IMG/VR virus record: IMGVR_UViG_3300017759_000072 | Location: 1-24,694 of that record | Source of the DNA: a virus | Direction: 5' to 3' (one strand) | DNA length: 24,694 nucleotides | Shown: positions 6,905 through 14,458 of the stretch, in pieces | Position numbering within the stretch: position 1 is the stretch's first letter | Layout of the letters: every line of letters begins with the position of its first letter | The notes under the pieces: generated by a model | Database searches by the model: none | Seen by the model: the letters and a program-made list of their open reading frames with translations, nothing else | What the model was told of the DNA's origin: nothing | Translations under genes and position numbers: made by a program

Positions 6905-7117
6905 ATGTGTGTATTTAGTGCTCCGAAACCCCCACCTGCACCCCCACCTCCACCACCTCTTACTGACCCATCAGACATTGAAACACCTGAGTTGGTAGAT
7001 AATGAATCTCAAAAGAAAAAGAAAAAAGGAAGAAGCTCGTTGAAGACTACTGGTTCTGACACAGCTTTAGGAAGTGGTTCTTATGGTGGTAGTTCAGGTT
7101 TAAACATACCTAATTAA
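6905..7117 (+). CDS. proline-rich small virion-associated protein, gp7.3-like
   Basis: 70 residues: an N-terminal proline run (KPPPAPPPPPPL, residues 8-19), an acidic middle, a lysine block (KKKKKG, residues 37-42) and a Gly/Ser-rich end finishing SSGLNIPN. The position directly before the portal and the C-terminal pattern (basic patch, S-S-L, Gly/Ser stretch, G-I/L-N-I) resemble T7 gp7.3, a small tail/virion protein needed for infective particles. Similarity is by composition and motif only. AAGGA about 10 nt upstream lies in the end of the previous gene. The low-complexity sequence suggests it is unfolded until bound to the connector or tail. Confidence 0.75.
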   Translation: MCVFSAPKPPPAPPPPPPLTDPSDIETPELVDNESQKKKKKGRSSLKTTGSDTALGSGSYGGSSGLNIPN

Positions 7118-7118
7118 A

Positions 7119-8693
7119 ATGAGTGCATCAGGCAGATACGAAAAGTTAGCAACAGAAAGAGAACTTTATCTTGATAGAGCACGAGAGTGTGCTGAGTTAA
7201 CTATACCCTCTTTATTACCTTATGAGGGTTTTTCTTATAGTAATGATTTATATCAACCCTACCAATCTGTTGGTTCACGAGGTGTAAACAACCTTGCTAG
7301 TAAACTATTACTGTTATTGTTTCCACCTAATAGTCCTTTCTTTAGATTGTCTGTTGACTCAAAAACTAAAAAAGAATTAGTTAATCAACCTGGTTTAAAA
7401 ACAAAAGTAGAAGATACACTTGCTAACATAGAAAGAGAAATACAGGCTGAAGTTGAAAATTCAGCTATAAGAGTTCCAGTATTTGAAGCTCTTAAGCATT
7501 TAATTGTAGGTGGCAACGTCTTATTGCATTTACCTAAGAAAGGAAATCTAAGAGTTTTTCCTTTACACTCTTTTGGTGTAAAAAGAGATCCACAAGGTGA
7601 GGTATTAGAAATCATTGTAAAAGAAATGGTTTCACCGATGTCACTTGATGAAGAAATTAGACAACAAGCTGACATAAAAAATCAAGATGAAGATGTTGAG
7701 GTATTTACTGTTGTTACAAAAGATGGTGATTTTTATAATGTTCAACAAGAAGTTAAAGATGTAATTATTCCTAAGTCACAAGGAAGATACAAAAAAGAAC
7801 TTTTACCTTTTATACCATTAAGGATGGTTAGAATTGATAATGAAGATTATGGTAGAAGTTACTGCGAAGAATTTATAGGAGACTTAAAAAGTCTAGAGGG
7901 TTTGACCGAAGCATTGGTTGAAGCTGCTGCTGCTACATCTAAAGTTGTATTCTTAGTAAGGCCTAATGCTACTACACGAAAAAGAGATATAGCTGAAGCT
8001 GAAAATGGTGCAGTGATTACTGGTCAACCTGATGATGTACGAGTTTTACAAACTGAAAAAAGAGCAGACATGCAAGTGTCTCTTCAAGCTATTACAAGAA
8101 TTGAAGAACGACTAGCATTTGATTTCTTACTTAACTCTGCAATACAAAGAAAAGCTGAAAGAGTTACTGCTGAAGAAATTAGATATATGGCTCAAGAATT
8201 AGAGACAGCACTCGGTGGTGTTTACTCTATTCTATCTCAAGAAATGCAATTACCTATTGTTAATATTCTTATGCAAAGGATGTCATCAAGTGGTAAGATA
8301 CCAAAGATTCCAAAAGACAAAGTAGCTCCAGTAATTATAACTGGTATTGAAGCTCTTGGTAGAGGTAATGATCTTAATAAGCTTAGAACCTTTATGACAG
8401 ATGTTATTCAACTAGCTCAAGCTAATCCAGAAACAATTCAAAGAGTTGACTTTGGTGACTTGATAACTAGGTTAGCTACTGGTCATGGAATAGATACGTC
8501 AGGTCTAATTAAAACTGACGAGCAACTAGCTGCTGAAGTTCAAGAACAGCAGCAAGCTATGCAGCAACAAATGTTAAACTCTGCTATGGAGAAAGCTGCA
8601 CCTGGAGCTGTAAAAGAATATGCTAAAGCTTCAGCTCAAAATCTCCAGCAACCACAACAACAACAACAAGGAACTACAAATGAAACTGAGTAA
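7119..8693 (+). CDS. portal (head-tail connector) protein, gp8-like
   Basis: 524 residues (T7 gp8 has 536). It forms the dodecameric ring at the capsid vertex through which DNA is packaged and ejected and which nucleates head assembly. The N-terminus (YEKLATERELYLDRARECAE, then LTIPSLLP) and the following QPYQSVGSRGVNNLASKLLLLLFPP are characteristic of T7-type connectors. The C-terminus is strongly Gln-rich (QEQQQAMQQQM and a terminal QPQQQQQG), encoded by a CAA repeat at about 8650-8669. There is no clear ribosome-binding site; the ATG lies 1 nt after the upstream stop, so translation may be coupled. The last 14 nt overlap the next small gene. Confidence 0.97.
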   Translation: MSASGRYEKLATERELYLDRARECAELTIPSLLPYEGFSYSNDLYQPYQSVGSRGVNNLASKLLLLLFPPNSPFFRLSVDSKTKKELVNQPGLKTKVEDTLANIEREIQAEVENSAIRVPVFEALKHLIVGGNVLLHLPKKGNLRVFPLHSFGVKRDPQGEVLEIIVKEMVSPMSLDEEIRQQADIKNQDEDVEVFTVVTKDGDFYNVQQEVKDVIIPKSQGRYKKELLPFIPLRMVRIDNEDYGRSYCEEFIGDLKSLEGLTEALVEAAAATSKVVFLVRPNATTRKRDIAEAENGAVITGQPDDVRVLQTEKRADMQVSLQAITRIEERLAFDFLLNSAIQRKAERVTAEEIRYMAQELETALGGVYSILSQEMQLPIVNILMQRMSSSGKIPKIPKDKVAPVIITGIEALGRGNDLNKLRTFMTDVIQLAQANPETIQRVDFGDLITRLATGHGIDTSGLIKTDEQLAAEVQEQQQAMQQQMLNSAMEKAAPGAVKEYAKASAQNLQQPQQQQQGTTNETE

Positions 8694-8838
8694 GACCCTT
8701 AGTGATAAGGATAATCCAACAGAAGAAACCAAAACTAAAGAACTAAAAATTGAAGACCTACCATTATGGAATGCACAAACTGCCGAACCAGGTAAAAAGT
8801 ATCGTAATGCTCAAGGCTCAATTATTGTAAAGAGTTAA
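8680..8838 (+). CDS. small protein between portal and scaffold
   Basis: 52 residues. An in-frame upstream ATG at 8620 exists inside the portal gene, but 8680 has AAGGA (8668-8672) 7 nt before it and gives a sensible protein starting MKLSKTLSDKD; the region upstream of 8680 reads the Gln repeat out of frame. The protein is charged, with a C-terminal part LPLWNAQTAEPGKKYRNAQG that looks like a small ordered motif. Function unknown; the location between connector and scaffold suggests head assembly. Confidence 0.75.
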   Translation: MKLSKTLSDKDNPTEETKTKELKIEDLPLWNAQTAEPGKKYRNAQGSIIVKS

Positions 8839-8840
8839 TC

Positions 8841-9614
8841 ATGGTTGAAACAGTTACAATAAAATCAGAAGAAACTACTTCCGAGAAACCTCAAGAAGAA
8901 GTTAAGGAAGAAGCAACAACAACACAAGGACGACCTGAGTGGTTACAAGAAAAGTTTAAGTCTCCTGAAGACTTAGCAAAAGCTTATGACTCACTTCAGG
9001 GTGAATACACAAAGCTTACACAAAAACAAAAAGCTGAAGAACCAAAAGAACAACCAACAGAAAAACCTAAAGATGATACTTTAGAAATACAAGGTGAAAA
9101 TGCAGAAGAAGCATTGGAGTCTGTAGGTTTAGATTTTGGTAAGTATTCAAATGAATATAACAGTAATGGTAGTCTTTCTGACTCAAGCTATGCTGAGATG
9201 GAACAAAAAGGTATACCAAGAAATGTCGTTGATCAATATATTCAAGGTCAACAGGCACTAGCAACAAATGTTCAAAACCAAGTTTACAATACTGTAGGTG
9301 GTAAAGAACATTATACAGAAATGGTTAACTGGGCGAAAGATAGTTTATCAAAAGATGAAGTTAATGCTTTCAACACTGCTGTTAACAGTTCTGATGTAGC
9401 TCAAATAAATCTTGCAGTACAAGGTTTAAATGCTAGATATACAAGTTCAGAGGGCACAGACCCATCACTAGTTGGTGGTAAATCTGCTGCATCCACTGGA
9501 GTCGGATATGATAACTGGAGTCAAGTCACTGCTGACATGGCAAAACCAGAGTATCGTAAAGATCCATCTTATCAACAAGAAGTTCAAGATAAGTTGGCTC
9601 GTTCCAAACTCTAA
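8841..9614 (+). CDS. capsid assembly scaffolding protein, gp9-like
   Basis: 257 residues (T7 gp9 has 307). Internal scaffold that guides procapsid formation and leaves before packaging. Very acidic, Glu/Lys-rich N-terminal third, followed by RPEWLQEKFKSPEDLAKAYD, the typical phage-scaffold motif for T7-like and other marine phages, then a helical region and a C-terminal basic helix (YQQEVQDKLARSKL) of the type that touches the capsid protein. Position between portal and major capsid genes agrees. Confidence 0.92.
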   Translation: MVETVTIKSEETTSEKPQEEVKEEATTTQGRPEWLQEKFKSPEDLAKAYDSLQGEYTKLTQKQKAEEPKEQPTEKPKDDTLEIQGENAEEALESVGLDFGKYSNEYNSNGSLSDSSYAEMEQKGIPRNVVDQYIQGQQALATNVQNQVYNTVGGKEHYTEMVNWAKDSLSKDEVNAFNTAVNSSDVAQINLAVQGLNARYTSSEGTDPSLVGGKSAASTGVGYDNWSQVTADMAKPEYRKDPSYQQEVQDKLARSKL

Positions 9615-9716
9615 TCAAAACCAAAACGAACAAAACTCTCCGAGGAGAATACTTTTGCGAAGTAAGGTGTAGATAGAAAACATTTATATTAACTTATTTT
9701 ATCAAGGAGATAAAAC
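9615..9716 (+). promoter_or_regulatory. leader of the capsid gene: candidate promoter region plus strong RBS
   Basis: A 102-nt gap between scaffold and capsid, the largest gap in the window and the place where T7 carries its phi10 promoter. It holds a strong ribosome-binding site AAGGAGAT (9704-9711, 5 nt before the ATG), as expected for the most abundant protein. A weak 4-bp inverted repeat TCTC-CGAG-GAGA lies near 9637-9648. The stretch AAGGTGTAGATAGAAAACA (9664-9682) is loosely reminiscent of SP6-class phage promoters but does not match them. A host sigma70 promoter with proper spacing was not found. The promoter call is by analogy. Confidence 0.35.
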
Positions 9717-10685
9717 ATGACTAATGCAACAGTCTCAAGACTAGGTGCAGTTAATGCAAATGATAGTAACTATGCTAATGCAAACTCTTTATTTCTTAAA
9801 GTGTTCAGTGGTGAGGTTATGGAATCATTTGAAAGAACTGCTGTAACAATGGACAAACATCTTGTCAGGCAAATAGCCCAGGGGAAAAGTGCCCAATTTC
9901 CAGTAATGGGAAGATCAAGTGCTGCTTACCACACTCCTGGAGCTGAAATCGTAGGTACAGATTTGAACCACAATGAGAAAATTATTCAAATCAATGACCT
10001 ATTAATATCACATCACTTCATTGCTAATATCGATGAAGCAAAAAATCATTATGATGTAAGATCTATCTACTCGCAAGAGATGGGTAGAGCACTTGCTTTC
10101 CAAATGGATAAGCACGTTTTACAAATGATGGTTGCTGCTGCAAATACGTCTACAGCTAATGTGGGTGATACAAGTTATCCATCAGGAACAGTCATTACTG
10201 ATTCAGATGCGAATACTAGTGCAACATCTTTGATTGCTAGTATTTTCTCAGCAGCCGAAACATTGGATGACAACTATGTACCATCAGAAGACAGATATTG
10301 TTTCTTAAAACCAGAGCAATATTATCTTTTAGCTAATGGAACAAATGCTGTGAATGTTGACTTTTCAGGTCAAGGTTCAATCGCAACAGGACAAGTTCCT
10401 CAGTTAGCTGGTATTAATTTAATTAAAGTACCTCATCTACCAACTGCCAATATTACTGGTACTGGTGTAGATGCTGGTGGTGCTAATGGACAACAAGTAT
10501 CTGCTGCTGCAAATACAGTTGCTGTTATTACACACCCATCTGCTGTGGGTACAGTTAAATTAATGGATCTTGCAGTCGAGTCAGAATATGACATCAGAAG
10601 ACAAGGTACACTAATGGTGGCAAAATATGCTGCTGGCCATGGTGTTCTTAGACCTGAAGCTGCTGTTCAAATTCAAACAGCATAA
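9717..10685 (+). CDS. major capsid protein, gp10-like (HK97 fold)
   Basis: 322 residues (T7 gp10A has 345). Main shell protein. N-terminal arm with LFLKVFSGEVMESFERTAV, then RQIAQGKSAQFPVMGRSSA and HNEKIIQINDLLISHHFI, the conserved core of T7-type capsids; the C-terminal part has VKLMDLAVESEYDIRRQGTL. Ala codons favour GCT over GCA here (about 24 to 14 by my count), the house style of the structural genes. A strong ribosome-binding site precedes it and a strong terminator follows only 12 nt after the stop, leaving no room for a T7 10B-type frameshift extension. Confidence 0.97.
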   Translation: MTNATVSRLGAVNANDSNYANANSLFLKVFSGEVMESFERTAVTMDKHLVRQIAQGKSAQFPVMGRSSAAYHTPGAEIVGTDLNHNEKIIQINDLLISHHFIANIDEAKNHYDVRSIYSQEMGRALAFQMDKHVLQMMVAAANTSTANVGDTSYPSGTVITDSDANTSATSLIASIFSAAETLDDNYVPSEDRYCFLKPEQYYLLANGTNAVNVDFSGQGSIATGQVPQLAGINLIKVPHLPTANITGTGVDAGGANGQQVSAAANTVAVITHPSAVGTVKLMDLAVESEYDIRRQGTLMVAKYAAGHGVLRPEAAVQIQTA

Positions 10686-10697
10686 CACTACTCAATT

Positions 10698-10727
10698 AAG
10701 GAGCATCGTAATGGTGCTCCTTTTTTT
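10698..10727 (+). terminator. intrinsic terminator after the major capsid gene
   Basis: Perfect 8-bp stem AAGGAGCA / TGCTCCTT, extended by T-G and C-G pairs to about 10 bp, with a 5-nt GTAAT loop and a run of seven T at 10721-10727. It lies between the gp10 and gp11 analogues, the same position as T7's Tphi terminator. Partial read-through would give high capsid and lower tail-gene expression. Confidence 0.9.
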
Positions 10728-10744
10728 AACTTAGGAATATTTAA

Positions 10745-11350
10745 ATGGCATTAACACCGACTAGTAAAATACAAGCTGTAAACATTATGCTTGCATCAAT
10801 AGGTGAAGCTCCAGTTTCATCTTTAGATGATGCAACTCTTGCTGATGTTTCTATTGCTGAAAGTATTTTAGATGAAACAAATGTAGAAATTCAATCTAGA
10901 GGATTACACTGTAATACAGAAATAAACTTTCCTATTACTCCTAATACAGATGGAGAAATAGATTTACCTGCTAATTGTGTTAGTGTAGATACTACTGGTC
11001 AATCATTACAAACCGATGTCGTACAAAGAGGAACAAGGTTATATGATAGAGGGCAACGAAGTTTTACAACTTTCACTGGTACTCTGTTTACTACTATGGT
11101 TTTACTCTTAGAATTTACAGATTTACCTCAACATATAAGAAGATATATAACAGTTAAATCAGCACGAAGATTTCAAAATAGAATATTAGGATCACAAACT
11201 TTATCAGGATTTACTCAAGCTGATGAGAATGAAGCTTTATTATACTTTGAACAAATAGAAGCACAAACACAAGATTACAACGTACTTAATGACAACTTTA
11301 CCACTCGTAAGATTGTTAACAGGGGTGTACTAAGACGAGCCTTGAGGTAA
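10745..11350 (+). CDS. tail tubular protein A, gp11-like
   Basis: 201 residues (T7 gp11 has 196). Adaptor ring between portal and nozzle. N-terminus SKIQAVNIMLASIGEAPVSS is the family signature; later QRGTRLYDRGQRSFTTF and the conserved LPQHIRRYITVKSARRFQNR. AGGA at 10733-10736, 8 nt before the ATG. It is followed by the nozzle gene with only 3 nt between. Confidence 0.95.
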   Translation: MALTPTSKIQAVNIMLASIGEAPVSSLDDATLADVSIAESILDETNVEIQSRGLHCNTEINFPITPNTDGEIDLPANCVSVDTTGQSLQTDVVQRGTRLYDRGQRSFTTFTGTLFTTMVLLLEFTDLPQHIRRYITVKSARRFQNRILGSQTLSGFTQADENEALLYFEQIEAQTQDYNVLNDNFTTRKIVNRGVLRRALR

Positions 11351-11353
11351 CCA

Positions 11354-13432
11354 ATGCCTTTAGTCAGTACATCAATACCAAATTTAATTAATGGTGTTTC
11401 ACAGCAACCAGCTACATTAAGACAACTTACACAATGTGATAGTCAAATTAATGGAATAAGTTCAGTTGTTGATGGTTTACTTAAACGACCACCAACAGAA
11501 CATGTAGCAAAAATTTCATCTTCATCATTAAGTAATGCAGCTATCCATGTTGTAAACAGAGATACAAGCAATCAATATATAGTTGTTGTTACTAGTGACA
11601 ATTCAACTGCATCTATAGTTGCTTATGATCTAAGTGGTAACTCTGTCACTGTAAACACACCTAATGGTACAGGTTATTTAGTATGCAGTAATCCCTCAAC
11701 TGATTTAGAGTTTTTAACTGTTGCTGATTTTACTTTTATTATAAATAAGAAAACAACAGTTGCTATGAACACTGGTACTACACCAGGAAGTATTGCTGAT
11801 GAGAAAAACCAATTCTCTCAACTTCCAACTTCAGGAGTAAGTATTGGGGATATTTTTAAAATACTTGGTGATCCAGGAAATGAGTTTGATGAATATTATG
11901 TCAAAGCCACTTCTACTTCAGGTGACTATGAAGAAACTATAAAACCAGGCATTACTTTTCAAATAAATAATACAACAATGCCACATAAACTTGCTTTGTC
12001 TGGTGGTGCATTTACGTTTGATAGGGCAACTTATGATGACAGAACTGTAGGAGATTTAGATTCAGTTCCTGATCCAAGTTTTGTAGGACAAACTATTAAT
12101 GGTGTTTTCTTTCATAAAAATAGACTTGGATTTATTTCTGATGAGAATGTAATCTTAAGTAGAGCTGGTGATTTCTTTAATTTCTTTCCTAGTACAGTTA
12201 CAGCTTTACTAGATGATTCACCTATCGATGTAACAGTTAGTCACACTAATGTTTCTATTTTGAAAAGGGTCATACCTTATAATGAAAGTTTGTTATTCTT
12301 TTCTGATAGAACACAGTTTATTTTAGAATCAAATGGTAATCTTACACCAGAAACAATTAGTATTACTGCAAGCACTGAGTTCGAAGTTGACACAAATGTA
12401 CAGCCAGTTGGTGCTGGTAATAATGTTTACTTTGCATATAAAAAAGGTGCATTTACAAACGTAAGGGAATACTTTGTAGACGAAGATAATATTACAAAGA
12501 ATGCTGCAAACATTACAGCTCATGTTCCTCAATACATTCCAAATAATGTAAAAAGAATGGTTGCATCTAATTCTGAGGATTCACTTTATGCAATTACTTC
12601 AGGAGATGTAAATAGAATCTATGTTTACCGATGGTATTTTACTTCTGGTGAAACAACAATAACAAGAGCTAAAAAAGCTCTATCAGCTTGGTCGTTTTAC
12701 GAACTATCTGACAACGATACTATTCTTAATATTGATTTATTAGAAAACACTTTGTACTTAATTATAGCAAGAACAGATGGTGTTTATATTGAGAAGATGG
12801 AGTTACAATATCCTGCTGATACTGGTTTAGATTTTAATGTAAGGCTAGATAGAAAAACTTCTCTTACTGGTTCTTATAACTCAGGTACTAACATTACGAC
12901 TTGGACTTTGCCTTACCCTATTCCTACAAGTGACACAGTAAAGGTTGTAAAGTCAGGAGCTTGGTCTAGTAGAAAAGGTGTTGATATTCCTACACTCACT
13001 AGAACATCTACAACAACAGTCACAGCTACTGGTAACTATAATGCAGCAGCTTCTTTAGTCGGAATACCTTATACATTTACTTATCAATTCTCACAACAAC
13101 ATGTCAAAGAAAAAAATGCCACTGTAACAGTTAACTCTGGTAGGTTGCAGTTAAGAACTATGAGTATTGACTATGAAGATACTGGTCACTTTGTAATTAA
13201 TGTAGCTCCTAAATCTAGAACTGCTAGTAGTTATGAATTTAATGGAATTATTGTTAATGAATCCGATAGTTTAATTGAAGAGGTTAGACTCGATGATGGT
13301 ACATTTAGGTTTCCTATTCTATCTAAAAACGACAGAGTAACTATATCAATAACTTCTGATAGTTATCTCCCTTGTGCTTTTCAAAAAGCTGAGTGGGAGG
13401 GTTTCTATACTATCAGATCACAAAGAATATAA
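11354..13432 (+). CDS. tail tubular protein B (nozzle), gp12-like
   Basis: 692 residues (T7 gp12 has 794). Forms the hexameric tail nozzle. The start SIPNLINGVSQQPATLRQ and the motif VVDGLLKRPPTEHV are hallmarks of the family; further on are FFHKNRLGFISDENVILSRAG and TEFEVDTNVQPVGAGNNVYF. The stop codon shares its last base with the next gene's ATG at 13432. Confidence 0.96.
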   Translation: MPLVSTSIPNLINGVSQQPATLRQLTQCDSQINGISSVVDGLLKRPPTEHVAKISSSSLSNAAIHVVNRDTSNQYIVVVTSDNSTASIVAYDLSGNSVTVNTPNGTGYLVCSNPSTDLEFLTVADFTFIINKKTTVAMNTGTTPGSIADEKNQFSQLPTSGVSIGDIFKILGDPGNEFDEYYVKATSTSGDYEETIKPGITFQINNTTMPHKLALSGGAFTFDRATYDDRTVGDLDSVPDPSFVGQTINGVFFHKNRLGFISDENVILSRAGDFFNFFPSTVTALLDDSPIDVTVSHTNVSILKRVIPYNESLLFFSDRTQFILESNGNLTPETISITASTEFEVDTNVQPVGAGNNVYFAYKKGAFTNVREYFVDEDNITKNAANITAHVPQYIPNNVKRMVASNSEDSLYAITSGDVNRIYVYRWYFTSGETTITRAKKALSAWSFYELSDNDTILNIDLLENTLYLIIARTDGVYIEKMELQYPADTGLDFNVRLDRKTSLTGSYNSGTNITTWTLPYPIPTSDTVKVVKSGAWSSRKGVDIPTLTRTSTTTVTATGNYNAAASLVGIPYTFTYQFSQQHVKEKNATVTVNSGRLQLRTMSIDYEDTGHFVINVAPKSRTASSYEFNGIIVNESDSLIEEVRLDDGTFRFPILSKNDRVTISITSDSYLPCAFQKAEWEGFYTIRSQRI

Positions 13433-13899
13433 TGGCCGAAGTAATAGAAGCAACTAAAACTCATGCTGTAATACTAGCTCCTCGTTTAAGAAGAGAAGAT
13501 GTTGAAGAGATACGAGCTATGAATGGTCATAAACCTATTGATGCTCTTATGGGAGCATTTAAAGCTCCTAACTCTAAAGTGTACACTATTGTCAATGGTA
13601 ATGAGATTATAGGAATGTTTGGTGTTTCTGATTGTGTTAATGGCACTAACTATGGAGTACCTTGGATGTTAACATCATCATCAATAAAAAGTATATCAAA
13701 AGAATTTTTAAGAGAGTGTAGAACTTGGGTAGACCACTTAGGTGAAAAATATCCAGTCTTATATAATTTTGTTCACGACAAAAATAAGACAGCTATGAGG
13801 TGGCTACAGTGGTGTGGCTTTGATGTAAAATTTCAAAAACCTTATGGTGTTAAAAAAGAAAATTTTTATTTATTTACAAAGGAATTAAATAATGTGTGA
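13432..13899 (+). CDS. internal virion protein A, gp13-like (GNAT-like fold)
   Basis: 155 residues from the ATG that overlaps the nozzle stop (TAATG); an in-frame ATG at 13393 lies inside the nozzle gene and is unlikely. The C-terminal half, from EFLRECRTWVDHLGEKYP to the terminal FYLFTKEL, aligns with T7 gp13 (same EKY-x-x-L-x-N-x-V core, then R-x-L-x-x-x-G, then the F-x-LFT end). The overall pattern, including NKTAMRWLQWCGF, is that of an acetyltransferase-like fold. In T7 gp13 is a minor virion protein; enzymatic activity should not be assumed. Position between gp12 and gp14 agrees. Confidence 0.88.
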   Translation: MAEVIEATKTHAVILAPRLRREDVEEIRAMNGHKPIDALMGAFKAPNSKVYTIVNGNEIIGMFGVSDCVNGTNYGVPWMLTSSSIKSISKEFLRECRTWVDHLGEKYPVLYNFVHDKNKTAMRWLQWCGFDVKFQKPYGVKKENFYLFTKELNNV

Positions 13900-14455
13900 T
13901 CCAGTTGTCGGTGCTGTCTTTGCAGTAGCTTCAGGAGCTTTTAATTACATACAAGCTGAGAACGAAGAAAGAGCAGCTAAAGGTAGGAATGCTACCTTAC
14001 GAGCCAATGCAGATGCAGCCTATAGAAGAGATATTGCTATCTTAAATAGAAGACAACAAGAAGAATCTGAGAAGTCTGGACAAGAACTATTAAAAGCTAG
14101 AGTAGAAGCTATGGAAAACCGAGCTACTAAACAAGTAAGGCTTGGTGAATCAATACCTGGTGGTGGTCTATCAGTTGATGCAATTTTAGCTGATACAGAG
14201 ATGCAAGCTGGTATGGCTAACCAAACAATTCAAAGAAACTTTACTAACACTGTAGCTGCTCTAAATGATGACAGAACAAGAGCTTATGCAACACTTGCAA
14301 ATAGATATGCACAACAAGAACAGCCAGTTGGTGGTAACATCTTAGGCTCTCTTATATCTACTGGTGCATCAATAGCTGCTATTCCTGGAATAGGTGATGC
14401 ACTTAAAATACCAGGTTCAGCAGTAACTACAAACACATCAACAGCATTTGGATAA
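13892..14455 (+). CDS. internal virion protein B, gp14-like
   Basis: 187 residues (T7 gp14 has 196). Ejected core protein thought to form the outer-membrane part of the DNA ejection channel. Hydrophobic Ala/Gly-rich N-terminus (MCDPVVGAVFAVASGAFNYI), a long charged coiled-coil middle (residues about 22-85), then Gly/Ala-rich amphipathic segments (NILGSLISTGASIAAIPGIG) able to insert in membranes. AAAGGA 8 nt before the ATG; overlaps gp13 by 8 nt. Confidence 0.9.
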   Translation: MCDPVVGAVFAVASGAFNYIQAENEERAAKGRNATLRANADAAYRRDIAILNRRQQEESEKSGQELLKARVEAMENRATKQVRLGESIPGGGLSVDAILADTEMQAGMANQTIQRNFTNTVAALNDDRTRAYATLANRYAQQEQPVGGNILGSLISTGASIAAIPGIGDALKIPGSAVTTNTSTAFG

Positions 14456-14458
14456 TAT

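Noticed and set aside
8640-8672. CAA repeat as a regulatory or phase-variable microsatellite
   Set aside because: It is in frame and codes the Gln-rich end of the portal, which is common in these connectors; copy changes of 3 nt would not shift the frame.
9472-9672. + strand ORF spanning the end of the scaffold gene and the gap
   Set aside because: Out of frame with the scaffold, no ribosome-binding site, no recognisable sequence; the gap is better explained as the capsid leader.
9650-9690. Host sigma70 promoter (TTGCGA with TATATT)
   Set aside because: The two elements are 24 nt apart, too far for a normal sigma70 promoter.
10600-10700. A T7 10A/10B-type programmed frameshift at the end of the capsid gene
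   Set aside because: The terminator hairpin starts 12 nt after the stop, leaving no room for an extended product, and no slippery heptamer stands out.
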